This document shows positions 1-9,989 of a stretch of 64,000 nt of DNA, piece after piece. Origin of the DNA: Rebecca billardiae RCC1528 (Eukaryota; Haptophyta). Location of the stretch: the NCBI GenBank assembly GCA_965240325.2, contig OZ251231.1, positions 1,674,001 to 1,738,000 of the forward strand, written 5' to 3'. The translations under genes and the position numbers were made by a program. The notes beneath the pieces were generated by a model that did not search any database, had not been told where the DNA came from, and saw only the letters and a list, made by a program, of their open reading frames with translations. The first letter of the stretch is position 1, and every line of letters begins with the position of its first letter.

Positions 1-418
1 GTGCCAGTGCCTATCCCGGACCCGCTGCGTGTGGTTGATCTCCGCGTGCACGTGCCAGCGCAGAGCAGTCGAATCGAACGTCGCGGGGTCAGCTGGCGAC
101 CCGCGCGCTCGGCCCGCCCGCCGCGAGAATATATATATATATTGTACGGCCGTTGGACTCTGGCCTCTGCAGGGTGCGGACTCATGAACAGCCACACATG
201 ACACAGGCACAGCGGAGGGGCTGCGGAGGCGGCTGCCTGCCCGGCCGGTGCCCCCACCACCGGGCCTTGGTGTGACTCAGGGCCAGGCGGCTGGCCCGGC
301 CGGCGTGGCGGCCCATGTCGGCTCCATCATGACTCGCAGCATCAAATCCGACTGCGCGTCGTCATGCCTCGCGCCATCAGCAACTTGCCACCTTGCGGGC
401 TTCGAGGGACTACTCTCA
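1..418. other. Intergenic edge, no gene seen
   Basis: No convincing coding region was found. The stretch holds a short AT run near position 128 and otherwise GC-rich unique sequence. It lies downstream of the minus-strand gene that ends at 419, so it may contain that gene's 3' untranslated region. Confidence 0.5.
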
Positions 419-2482
419 TTACTCCCGGCGGCGGGGCACGAGCCGGCGCTGGCCCCGTAGCCGCCGCGTGCGCCGCCGCCGCCTGCTGCGCCGCGCGTCG
501 TCGTCGCCGCCGTGCAGGAAGAGCGCCTCGTTGAGCGGCGAGAGCGCCGTCTCGCGCGTCAGCGCGAGCGTGTCGTTGAGCTCAGCCGCGTCGAGGCCAG
601 CCGGCCGGAGGTCAGCAGCGCTGGGCTGGGACTGCGCCGTAGGCTGCGCGCTGAGGTGGACAAAGACGGCGAGGGTGCCGCCGTCGCTCGGCGCCGTCTC
701 GCCCTCGCGCAGCGCGCGCAGCCCCACGCGGCCGCGTGCGTCCGTCGCGGGCACCAGCCGCGTGAAGAGCGAGTAGACCAGGCTGTACTGCGGCCGGCCG
801 ACGAAGTCGCGCACAGCGACCAGCGCGCCGCGCCGCGCGTGTGAGAACGTCTCGAGCGCGCAGCGCACGCGCAGCCGGCCGTCGATGAGCACCACGTCCG
901 CCTCGCGCAGCCGCGCGCCGAGCGCGCGCACGTACGCGCGCGCCAGCGCGGCGGGGTCCGGCGCCGCCTCGGCCGCCCGCCCCGGGCGCGCGGCCGCGCC
1001 GCCCGCACGCGGCTGGATCGGGTGGTACCGGCGCAGCAGCGGCAGCGGCAGCGCGGCCGAGACGCGCGCGAGGTCTGCGCCCGCCGAGTCCACCGAGTAC
1101 ACGCTCGCGGGCGTCGAGCTGAGCACGAGGTAGCTGCTGCCGCCCGAGCCCCACTCGGCGAACAGCGCGCCCGGGTGGTCGAGCCACTGCCGCACGAGCA
1201 GCACGAACGTGCGCAGGTCGGCGGCCGCCATGCGCGGCGCGAGCGGCGCGGCGCGCGCCGCCTGCAGCGCGGCCTCGAGCTCGGCGCCCTCGAGCGGCGG
1301 CGGTGCCGTCCACGCGCCGGGCGCGGGTGTGTCCGCAGGCTCGGCCTGCCCGCCGCGCTGCCGCGCACGGCGCGCCCGGCGCACCGCCCACTTGCTCAGC
1401 ATGCCGCCGAGCGGGCAGCGGCCGGGCTGCGCGCCGCCCGGCTTGGGCCGCTTCGCAAGGCCGCGCTCGCACCTGCGCGGGCGTGCGGTGTAGTTGTAGT
1501 AGTGCTCGGAGAGGCGCGTGCCCACGGCCTGCAGCGTGAGCTGCGGCCAGGCGTGCAGCGCGAGCAGCCGCTCCGTGTACACCGCGTCCATCACCAGGTT
1601 GTCCTTCCCCGTGTACACGCGCAGCCACGACGGCGCGTACGCCGGGTCGCCCACCGGCTGCCCCGCGCCCACCTCCGCTCGGTACGCGGCCGAGCAGTTG
1701 GACGGCGCCGGCTGCGCGAACGCGGGGCTGCGCAGCGTGCCGTGGTACAGCTCGAGGTAGCGGCCGGTGACGCGCGCGAGGCGCGACGCCCCCGCCGGGC
1801 TGACCAGCAGCCCGTGCGCGCACAGCGGCTTGCGCGCGCGGAAGAGGTGCAGCGCCGCACCCGCCGCGCCGCCGCCGCCGTCGTGCACGCGCCAGCAGCG
1901 CTCGACCGCCCAGAGCCACTCGAAGCACGAGCCGAGGAAGACGAGGTCGACGGCGCACGCGCGCGCGAGCGCGTCGATCCGCGCGATGTGCGCGTCGAAC
2001 GCGCCGGCGACGAAGTGCACGTCCGCCTCGACCAGCACCGACGGGCGCGCGGCCGCGGCCGCCTGCGCGAGCGCGCGCATCCACGCCGCCCACACGCCCA
2101 CGCGCTTGATCGCGTACTCGCGCCACGCGGCGCAGTGGAGGTGCGCGAAGCTGCGGTTGCCGAGCACGCGCGCGCGCTCGGATGGCTCGCTCAGCCACAC
2201 CGGGTCGACGAACTCCACCGACTCGACGTGCGCCGACGCGGCGAACGCGCGCGCGGCGAACGCGCGCCGCGCGCCGCGCTCGCGCTCGACGATCGCGAGC
2301 ACGCGCACGCCGGCCGCCGCGGGCGTGTCGGACGCGTTGGCGCGCGGCCGGTCGATGCGCTCGATCGGCAGCGCGCTCAGCCACGCGCTCGCGCCGGGGA
2401 ACCCCTTGTTGCGCCGGGGCGCCCCATGCGTCGACCCGAGCGCCACGAACAACGCGGCGGCCGCCATCCTGCAGCCGGCCAT
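419..2482 (-). CDS. GT25-like glycosyltransferase fused to a SAM-methyltransferase-like domain, copy 1
   Basis: Predicted 687 aa, no intron. The N-terminus (ATG at 2482, or 2467) is hydrophobic and signal-like. The first half resembles glycosyltransferase family 25: LVEADVHF near residue 149 sits where GT25 has its acidic metal-binding motif, DLVFLG follows, and a HGLLVSPAGASRL segment is like the GT25 HAYLI..GA..L block. The second half, from about residue 400, looks like a Rossmann class I methyltransferase: EWGSGGSSYLVLSS near 442 for the nucleotide loop and DVVLIDGRLRVRC near 527. The C-terminal tail is Arg-rich. A diverged copy lies at 9990-11972 in the opposite orientation. The gene is head-to-head with a TylF-type methyltransferase, 112 bp between starts. 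A role in making methylated cell-surface glycans is inference. The downstream longer open frame to 2926 is ignored because it antisense-overlaps the TylF gene. Confidence 0.72.
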   Translation of the reverse strand: MAGCRMAAAALFVALGSTHGAPRRNKGFPGASAWLSALPIERIDRPRANASDTPAAAGVRVLAIVERERGARRAFAARAFAASAHVESVEFVDPVWLSEPSERARVLGNRSFAHLHCAAWREYAIKRVGVWAAWMRALAQAAAAARPSVLVEADVHFVAGAFDAHIARIDALARACAVDLVFLGSCFEWLWAVERCWRVHDGGGGAAGAALHLFRARKPLCAHGLLVSPAGASRLARVTGRYLELYHGTLRSPAFAQPAPSNCSAAYRAEVGAGQPVGDPAYAPSWLRVYTGKDNLVMDAVYTERLLALHAWPQLTLQAVGTRLSEHYYNYTARPRRCERGLAKRPKPGGAQPGRCPLGGMLSKWAVRRARRARQRGGQAEPADTPAPGAWTAPPPLEGAELEAALQAARAAPLAPRMAAADLRTFVLLVRQWLDHPGALFAEWGSGGSSYLVLSSTPASVYSVDSAGADLARVSAALPLPLLRRYHPIQPRAGGAAARPGRAAEAAPDPAALARAYVRALGARLREADVVLIDGRLRVRCALETFSHARRGALVAVRDFVGRPQYSLVYSLFTRLVPATDARGRVGLRALREGETAPSDGGTLAVFVHLSAQPTAQSQPSAADLRPAGLDAAELNDTLALTRETALSPLNEALFLHGGDDDARRSRRRRRTRRLRGQRRLVPRRRE

Positions 2483-2594
2483 CGCGGGCACTGATGCGCC
2501 CGAGCTGGCAAGGCCGAGACTCGTCACTGCGTGGCGAGCGCCGGTCGGCGGTCGCCGGAGCAAGGGATTATTTTGGTGGATTTTGGACGGCAGC
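2483..2594. promoter_or_regulatory. Divergent spacer, likely bidirectional promoter
   Basis: Only 112 bp separate the start codons of the glycosyltransferase fusion (minus) and the TylF-like gene (plus), so both promoters and 5' leaders must share or overlap here. No TATA box is evident; a T-rich pocket lies near 2570-2586. Confidence 0.5.
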
Positions 2595-3638
2595 ATGGGG
2601 GCGCGCCCGGCGACCATGGCCGCGCTGCTCTCGCTCGTCGCCGCGCAGCACCCGGCGATCGACGACGCGCCGCGCACGCCCGGCCCGTGCGACGCGCGCT
2701 GCCTCGCGAGGCAGCCGCCCGTCGACGCCGCGGGCGCCATGCTGATGCGCACCGTCGAGTACGCCGTGACGGGCTCGCTGTACGGCGACCTGCTCGGCCG
2801 CTGCCCGTCCACAAACGGCGCGTGCGAGATCACGCGGCTGCGGCCGTACGACGCGCGGCTGCGCTCGGGCGGCGACGACTGGCCGTACGCGGGGCACACC
2901 ATGGTCGGGCACAAGCGCCTGCGCAACGTCCGCGAGGCCCTGCAGGCCGTCGTCGCAGACGGCGTGCCCGGCGACTACGCCGAGCTCGGCGTGTGGCGCG
3001 GCGGCTCGTGCATCTACGCCAAGGCGGTGCTCGCCGCGCTGCGCCAGCGCGAGCGCGCGGTGCACGTGTTCGACGCGTTCCAGTCGGTGCCCGGGTACAA
3101 GTGCGGCGTGCGCGGCTTCCTCGTCAACACCGAGGCCGACGTGCGCGCCACGTTTGCGCGGTACGGCGCGCTCGACGGCCGGACACACTTCCACCGCGGC
3201 CTCTTCGAGAACGCGCTGCCCGCGTTCCGCCGGGCGCACGCGCGCCGCGGGCTGCGGCTGGCGGTGCTGCGCATCGACGCCAACTTCTACTCCAGCTACC
3301 AGGCCGCGCTGTACCACCTGTGGGACTTTGTGCCGCGCGGCGGCATCGTGATCTTCGACGACGTCTTCCTCGACGCGGGCGTGATGCGCTGCTGGCAGGA
3401 CTTCCGGAACGACCAGCGGCTCGAGGAGGAGCTGCACCGGATCGACGCGTACAGCGGGTGGTTCAGGAAGGCCTCCGCGCGCGAGCTCGACTGGTCCACG
3501 TACGTCCCGCCGCCGACCAACCTGACCAAGTGGAGCGCGCAGAAGGCGGCCGCGGAGTGCGACGACGACGCCCGGCGCGGCGCCGCGCGCGACCGGCTCC
3601 GGGGCGCGCCCAGGGGCCTGCGCGAGCTGCCGCCGTGA
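2595..3638 (+). CDS. TylF-family (macrocin-type) O-methyltransferase
   Basis: Predicted 347 aa. The protein has the hallmarks of the TylF family of SAM-dependent sugar O-methyltransferases: GDYAELGVWRGGSC near residue 125 for SAM binding, VFDAFQSVPGY after it, LRIDANFYSSY near 224 and GGIVIFDDVF near 248, corresponding to the family's metal-binding LD.D.Y.ST and GG..I.DDY blocks. An alternative ATG at 2616 would give a cleaner hydrophobic start (MAALLSLVAAQ), suggesting a signal peptide and action in the secretory pathway. Divergent pairing with the glycosyltransferase fusion supports a shared glycan-modifying job, but the acceptor is unknown. The canonical second Asp of the LD.D block is Asn here. 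Confidence 0.8.
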   Translation: MGARPATMAALLSLVAAQHPAIDDAPRTPGPCDARCLARQPPVDAAGAMLMRTVEYAVTGSLYGDLLGRCPSTNGACEITRLRPYDARLRSGGDDWPYAGHTMVGHKRLRNVREALQAVVADGVPGDYAELGVWRGGSCIYAKAVLAALRQRERAVHVFDAFQSVPGYKCGVRGFLVNTEADVRATFARYGALDGRTHFHRGLFENALPAFRRAHARRGLRLAVLRIDANFYSSYQAALYHLWDFVPRGGIVIFDDVFLDAGVMRCWQDFRNDQRLEEELHRIDAYSGWFRKASARELDWSTYVPPPTNLTKWSAQKAAAECDDDARRGAARDRLRGAPRGLRELPP

Positions 3639-3756
3639 CGCCGTCGTCGCGGCGGGCGCACACGGCGGGCGAGGCGGACGAGACCGATGGGGCGGCTGAT
3701 CGGTTGTCCGCTTATTGAGTATTATTGCGCCTGCTTATAGTTATATAGCGCTATTA

Positions 3757-3806
3757 TTGCCCGCGGTGCAGGGCGGAGCGCGCAGCGTGGAGGCTGGAGC
3801 CCGCTC
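3757..3806 (-). repeat. Dispersed repeat family R2, short inverted copy
   Basis: The sequence is, with small changes, the reverse complement of the 3' part of the R2 copies at 6436-6610 and 32808-32954 (the segment around CACGCTGCGCGCTCCGCCC). It carries a small insertion relative to those copies. Confidence 0.65.
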
Positions 3807-3827
3807 CGCGGGCACTAAGTACTACAG

Positions 3828-3934
3828 GCCTCGCAGACGGACGGCTGAACGAATTTTTCCGGCGGCGCTACCATCGGCGACGGCTTCATGGGCGGTGACA
3901 GTTGGCGGGCGTCAATCTCGCCTGCCTGAGCTGT
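3828..3934 (+). repeat. Dispersed repeat family R1, copy 1
   Basis: Starts at GCCTCGCAG and includes CTACCATCGGCGACGGCTTC. Closely matching copies in the same orientation lie at 48698-48757 and 48930-49042, so it is a mobile or duplicated noncoding sequence rather than gene-specific DNA. Confidence 0.7.
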
Positions 3935-4345
3935 TTGATGATCAAAGGACAAGGTTGATCGGCAGATCGCGCAACCATGCAACGCAATCTTCATATAAGC
4001 TACTAGTTATTATCTCCCTTGATGAATATACTGATGGATTCGGCCTCTGAGCTCTGGAGAGACGAGAGTCGACTGAGTCGAGGCCTCGCTGCCTCGGCCA
4101 CCGGCAGCCGAACGAAAGCGAACGAGCGCCGAGCGGCGGCCCGCTGCGGCAGCGCACTGATCGTTCAATCCGACGGAAGTCCTCAGGTCTCAGCGCAGGT
4201 GAGCGCGGCTGCGGCGGGTATCCCGACGGTCGTCGGCGGACGTCGCTTTCGTGCCCGCTCACCCCGCGCGACCCGCCCTGCAGATGCCTCTTCGGCCGAG
4301 CATCACGTGAGGTGAGACGCTCCGCACTGTCGACCGCTCGAGTCA

Positions 4346-5023
<678 letters not shown>

Positions 5024-5315
5024 CGCACGCCACCCCGCACGCCGCGCAGCTGAATTCTTGTCTCGGCGTGTTGAAGCTAGCGCGGGGAGTCGCGAGGACG
5101 TTAAATGGCAGCGCACTCACTAGCAGCCCGGTCAGTCGCCGAGGCCTCAGGATCTGCAGTCAGTGCGGAGCCTTCGGCGCCTGATCCAGTTGCCCGCGCG
5201 GGTGGCTGGGCGCACTCCGCGGACTCCGCCGACGGACCGTTGTCACTGTGAGACTGTCTGTGAGTCGGACATTATATATGCAGTAACTAGTCCGCCGCTA
5301 ATGACGATGCCTATT

Positions 5316-5385
5316 ACTATGACCGCGTTCCGCGGTCCTTTTCTGCATAGAATCAACGCAGTTGGGGGCCCGCGGTGGCCGTGCA
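5316..5385 (+). repeat. Dispersed repeat family R3, copy 1
   Basis: ACTATGACCGCGTTCCGCGG and the following 50 bp match 29030-29097 in the same orientation. The block contains the small palindrome GACCGCGTTCCGCGGTC. Confidence 0.65.
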
Positions 5386-5575
5386 ATCGCGGCTCTCCGC
5401 CGTAGTGGCAGTTCGCCAGTTGAAGTCGGTTCTGAGATGACTGAAGCTATATTAGTCCGACCGTCGCCCTGCCTGCGCGACCGCGAGACTCATTCACACT
5501 TATTCACACAATCACAGCAGCGGACCTGAGACCGCACCCGGCACCGGTCGTCAAATCGGACGTCTGTCTGACAAC

Positions 5576-5721
5576 TAGCTGCCAAATGTCCAACTGGCTG
5601 ATCAGCTCGGATCCGACCCGTCCGCGATCGTGCCATCGGCATCGGAATTACTACTAGTAGCTGCCAAACTGTGTCCAACTCTGGCTGATCAGCTCGGATC
5701 CGACCCGTCCGCGATCGTGCC
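5576..5721 (+). repeat. Two-copy direct repeat
   Basis: The unit TAGCTGCCAAA to GCGATCGTGCC occurs at about 5576-5634 and again at 5658-5721, nearly identical apart from small insertions. Confidence 0.75.
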
Positions 5722-6435
5722 GAGTGAGTCGTGCCGCGGAGCTCGGAGTACTGAAGGAGTCGGGTGTGACAGCAGGGTGCTTTAGCGCTGCGGCCCGTGC
5801 CAGCCAACGACCAGACGTACTCTGGCCACTTGACCCGTTGCACGGGTGAGTGACCGTACGCCCTGCCTAGTGCCTACCGCGCGCGCCGCGCGACCGGCGA
5901 CTCGGGGTGATGGAGAGCGGATGGCGACAGCAGCAGCAGTCCTCATGAAGACGATGAAACTGGCGGCACGGGTGCACGAGGTGGCAGGCGAAAGCGCGCC
6001 GACGAGACCGCATTTGACACACCTGAGCCGCACGCGCGTGCCGTCGCCGACCGGCGAGCGCTGCAAACGCGCAACCGTACCGCGCGCGCCACGACGGCGC
6101 GGCACTAGCTGATGCAGGCCGTACTGCCGGCACTGCTTCTGCGATCATGCGCCACGGTCGCAGCTGACTGCGTGAGCAGCAAGCGGGAGGCGGGTCCGGA
6201 GGCACGTGCAGGCGCCGTCCCGCATATCCGCCATCGCCCATCGTGCCGGGGCACGTCACCTCCGACGATCCGGATGTGGCCCAGTCCGGACGTCACGCGA
6301 TCCGGGAAGACGAGTACGATTCGCTCGTAACGAACCGTTACACTAATGTCACGTCCAGCTGACGTCCAGATCGCACTTTACTTAAGGGAATCAGCTGGGC
6401 GCGGTTTTTTTTGGCCTGATAGACCTCTCAATGCG

Positions 6436-6610
6436 ATCTCAAAAACTCGAAACTCGGTCTCCGCCAGCCCTAAAAATCGCCCCCCGTCCCTTTTTTTCCG
6501 CCGCCCCCCGTCCCTTTTTTCTTGCTGATCAAAGATCTTTTTGAAACGTGGTTCGGGCCCGCTGGTGCGGGCTCCACGCTGCGCGCTCCGCCCTGCACCG
6601 CGGGCCATTA
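6436..6610 (+). repeat. Dispersed repeat family R2, copy 2
   Basis: From TCTCAAAAACTCGAAACTCG to CGCGGGCCATTA, closely matched by 32808-32954. The last 60 bp are the best conserved. This copy contains an internal duplication of a CCGTCCCTTTTTT segment. Confidence 0.75.
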
Positions 6611-6898
6611 TTATTATATATAAATATGATATTTAATCGATGACTATTAATTTACATTACTTATGCCATAGCCGCCCGGCTGCGACCCGGGCGATGCGCA
6701 CGGCGCGGCCCACCAGGCGCCAGCGAAGCTCAGGCGGCTACGCGGCTACCACTACGCCTACAGCTCGCAGCTCGTCGTCTCAATGGACCGCGCGGGGCTG
6801 GCGGCTTCACTTTATCCGATCCAGCGCTGTCAGCTGCGTGCCCTCCTTCTCCTGAGCAGCCCACGGTGGCGCGCGCCGGCAGGGGCGCGCGGGCGGTG

Positions 6899-7930
6899 TC
6901 AGTGGAGCACACGAGCCACGTCCGCGTCCGCGCTCGCGCGCACCGCGATCGCCGTCCTCGACTCGCAGTAGTACACGCCGCCGAGCACGAGCGACAGCAC
7001 AGACCAGTACCCGCTGACGAGGCCCATGCCGAGCACGATGCTCCACTCGGCGGCGTGCGCGTCGCGGGCGACGAGCTCGGGGTACGCGGTGCCGACGAGC
7101 CAGAAGTACATGATCACGCACGCGAACAGCACCGAGAAGCACGTGCCCAGGCACTCGCGGCTCAGCCGGTGCGCGCCGCACGAGCCGGCGACCGCGGCGA
7201 TCGCGAGCGCGGAGCCGCTCGCGTACAGCAGCATGAAGACGATCGGCAGCACGCGGTCCGTCGCGAACCAGCCGCCGACGATGGAGGAGACGCCGAGGAA
7301 GAGGGTGATGATCTGCACGCCGACGAATGTGTACCCCGTGCCCGCCATTCGCGCCGACGCCCCCAGGCCGCACATGATGCTTGCCAGCAGCAGCGCAAAC
7401 GTGACGCCGACTGCCACCATACGCTCGGTGACGATCGCCTCGGCCTCCGCGCGCGTCACGTCGGTGCGGAAGAACGTCTGCACCTCCTCCCAGTTGTTCG
7501 CGATCCGGCTCGACTCGAGCCACAGGTAGAGCGCACCGCCGAACAGCAGCCCTCCCAGTGCCGCGGTCATCACAAAGTAGAACGTGATCACAGGACGCAG
7601 CTCGGAGCGCGCGGCGAGCAGGCCGACGAATGAGAAGACCATCACGAGCGCGCCGACGACGATCGTGCATATGATGAGCGAGTCCCACCCACCAGTCTCA
7701 GAGAGGTCCAGCTCCGAGTGCAGGATCGTGCCAAGCACGAGCACGGTGAGGCCGAGCACGAACGATGTGAAGGAGGATGCCACCAGCACCCACTTCGCCT
7801 GCACACAGAGGCACATGGCGCCGCGCGGCTGCGGGCTGGCGCCAAAGGTAGTGTTCTTCTTCGTGCGGGTGACACCACGGTTGTAGTCGTCCAGCATGTT
7901 CTCAGGGTCATCCTTTGGGCGCCCAAACAT
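6899..7930 (-). CDS. Eight-helix integral membrane protein, function unknown
   Basis: Predicted 343 aa, no intron. About eight hydrophobic segments can be read, roughly at residues 49-70, 84-107, 113-137, 170-192, 201-222, 228-250, 262-284 and 300-325, in two groups of four. The N-terminus (MFGRPKDDPENMLDDYNRG) is hydrophilic and without a signal peptide, so it is probably cytosolic. A Cys pair (CLC) precedes the first helix and could be lipid-modified. A small hydrophilic loop around residues 138-165 separates the halves. I do not recognise the family; a tetraspanin-like or MARVEL-like fold is possible but the diagnostic CCG motif is absent. The start follows directly from the first ATG of the open frame. 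Confidence 0.7.
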   Translation of the reverse strand: MFGRPKDDPENMLDDYNRGVTRTKKNTTFGASPQPRGAMCLCVQAKWVLVASSFTSFVLGLTVLVLGTILHSELDLSETGGWDSLIICTIVVGALVMVFSFVGLLAARSELRPVITFYFVMTAALGGLLFGGALYLWLESSRIANNWEEVQTFFRTDVTRAEAEAIVTERMVAVGVTFALLLASIMCGLGASARMAGTGYTFVGVQIITLFLGVSSIVGGWFATDRVLPIVFMLLYASGSALAIAAVAGSCGAHRLSRECLGTCFSVLFACVIMYFWLVGTAYPELVARDAHAAEWSIVLGMGLVSGYWSVLSLVLGGVYYCESRTAIAVRASADADVARVLH

Positions 7931-8890
7931 GGCGCTGACGATTCCCTCGCACTGTGGTCAACGCCGGGGCGGAGGCGGCGGGACCACCCTTGGCGGCGGC
8001 TTGGCTGTTGACGAGAGCAGCGCGGCGCCAGCCCTGGGCCTGTGCATCCCTCCGGAAATTTCCAGAAGCGGCCTGCCCGGTGCGGCTGCACCAGGCTGGG
8101 ACGGCAAGCAAACTCCTGGAGGCTGGACGGAGTACTAGTAAGTAGTAGTGGATAGCAGGTCCTGGCCTGGCAGTGGCTAGTGGCTGGTGTGAGTGGTGGC
8201 TGCCGTGGCTGGTGCGTCGGATCGGTCACCTCCTAAGCAGTAAGCGGAACGACGGCTCGTCCGGCCCAGCCGCCACACTGTGCGGCCGCCGTACGACAAC
8301 GTCATCAACTCACTGTCTCATCCTGACATCCGACATCCCGTGTTTACGTACTGTTTCAAGACGAATCAAGTCGTGCCCGCCGGGGCGCCGGGGCCCCCAC
8401 CGTCCGGCAGACCGGCGGCCCACCACTCCACCAGGCAGACCAGGCTGCGCCCCGGGACTCGGGCTCACGCCCACGGCTACACTGCACCGTCTGCCACTAA
8501 GCCGCCCGACTTGCGGGCAGAGAGTTGCCGACCTGTCATGCCAGTCATGCGGAATAATTGAATCGTGATCGGACAAGAGTTAAGCCGAGCCAGTCTGCCA
8601 GACTTGGGCTCTCGCCCGCTCTCGGACTCAGACGGACTCGGGGCTCGGGGCCGGCGCGGGCCGGCCGGGCCGGCGGGCCGGAGTACGCGCCCAGCCTAAC
8701 AGGGCAGATATGGTCGTGCGGCACGGGAGTGTGGTGGACTGGTGGCATCCGCTCCGGCCAGTGACGGCGGCCTGTCGTCGCCCGCCTTCGTGGCATGCAC
8801 TCGAGCCGCGCGCAGCTGATCACTGATCAGACGACAGACTGCTCAGCACGCCGCAGTTGGTGATGCCTCCAGCGACGACTCGACGAGGAC
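7931..8890. other. Spacer between two minus-strand genes
   Basis: About 960 bp upstream of the membrane-protein gene and downstream of the farnesyltransferase gene. No gene seen. A very GC-rich patch made of GGCCGG/CCGGCC words lies near 8645-8692. Confidence 0.5.
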
Positions 8891-9847
8891 TCATGGATCG
8901 GTTGCTGCTGCCACCCGCGCAGCTGACGCGAGCTGCTCACTGCGCATTGCCCAATACTTGGCGCGGATCTGGTCCAGATCCGTGCTCAGCTCCCGGCAGA
9001 GCCGCGAGGCCTCGCCGCACGCGTCCGCACCGCCCATGCGCTCGCACGCGTCGACGAGCGCGGCCGCCACCTCCGCACATTGCGGGTGTGTCGCGCGTAG
9101 CTCGCGGCAGCGGGCGGTCACGCGCGCGAGCGCCTGCGCGCCGTCGGGCGTGGGTGGCTCGGTGCCCGGCTCGGGGAGCAGCCCGCGCACGTACGCCCAC
9201 GGCGCGCTGTTCGACGGGTCCGCGGCCACGTGGCCGAGGGCAAAGTCCAGCTCGCGCAGCACCGCGCCGCCGTCGCCCAGCTGGCCGGTCTCGGCGAGCA
9301 CAAAGTGGCGCTGGTTCCACGCGGAGTTGTTGTACGCGTCGTCGTCGAGGAGCGCGGCGGTGTACGCGAGCTCGTTTTCCCACAGGTCGTAGGTCTTCAG
9401 CACCCACTGCCGGTACCCCCACGCGTGGTAGTTCTTCGCGTCATCCTGCAGGCACTCCGCAATGAACTCGAGCTCCGAATCTGAGCCCGCGCGGCGCGCC
9501 TCGACACACCGACGGCGGTGGAACCACACCTGGTAATTCTTCGGGTTGTCGCGGGTCACGTCCGCACTCCACTTCAACTCGCGCTCCCACAGCGCCTCCG
9601 ACGCGAGTGACCCGAGGCACCTGCGCCGGTACACCCACGCCGTGTAGTTGGCCGCGTTCAGATCGATCACCTCCTCGGTGGCACGCAGAGCGCGCTCGCT
9701 CAGCTCGCCGCTCGCGAGGAGCGCGCGGAAGAGGCCCATTACCTCCTCGAAGCGTGCCGTGTACTTGATGCGCACCACCGGGGCGGGGCCTTCATCCTGC
9801 GCCAGAGGCTCGACGTCGGAGTAGTCGAACTCGCCATCGCCAGCCAT
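8891..9847 (-). CDS. FNTA: Protein farnesyltransferase/geranylgeranyltransferase type I alpha subunit
   Basis: Predicted 318 aa, start at the ATG giving MAGDGEFDYSDVEPL. Five PPTA repeats are visible in order: NYTAWVYRRRCL, NYQVWFHRRRCV, NYHAWGYRQWVL, NNSAWNQRHFVL and a weaker NSAPWAYVRGLL. In the family this subunit forms a helical-hairpin scaffold around the beta subunit and supplies the Lys that contacts the isoprenoid diphosphate, enabling prenylation of CaaX proteins such as small GTPases. Length matches the family. The gene is divergent from the second glycosyltransferase fusion with 142 bp between starts; no functional link is implied. No intron is needed. Confidence 0.92.
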   Translation of the reverse strand: MAGDGEFDYSDVEPLAQDEGPAPVVRIKYTARFEEVMGLFRALLASGELSERALRATEEVIDLNAANYTAWVYRRRCLGSLASEALWERELKWSADVTRDNPKNYQVWFHRRRCVEARRAGSDSELEFIAECLQDDAKNYHAWGYRQWVLKTYDLWENELAYTAALLDDDAYNNSAWNQRHFVLAETGQLGDGGAVLRELDFALGHVAADPSNSAPWAYVRGLLPEPGTEPPTPDGAQALARVTARCRELRATHPQCAEVAAALVDACERMGGADACGEASRLCRELSTDLDQIRAKYWAMRSEQLASAARVAAATDP

Positions 9848-9989
9848 CGTGATCGACCGCGCGCCGCCGCCGTTCGGTGGAACTGGAACTGCTGGACGAA
9901 CGGCGCGAGAAAAGTGGAAAATAACGCCAAAACGCGTCACTCCAAGTACTCCACGGCCGTCGTCGCGGTCCGTGCGGCGCGCTACCACG
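9848..9989. promoter_or_regulatory. Divergent spacer, likely bidirectional promoter
   Basis: 142 bp between the start codons of the farnesyltransferase alpha gene (minus) and the glycosyltransferase fusion copy 2 (plus). No TATA box evident. Confidence 0.45.

Noticed and set aside
2483-2926. N-terminal extension of glycosyltransferase fusion copy 1
   Set aside because: The frame stays open to 2926, but it is antisense to the TylF gene and the paralogue begins at the equivalent of 2467-2482.
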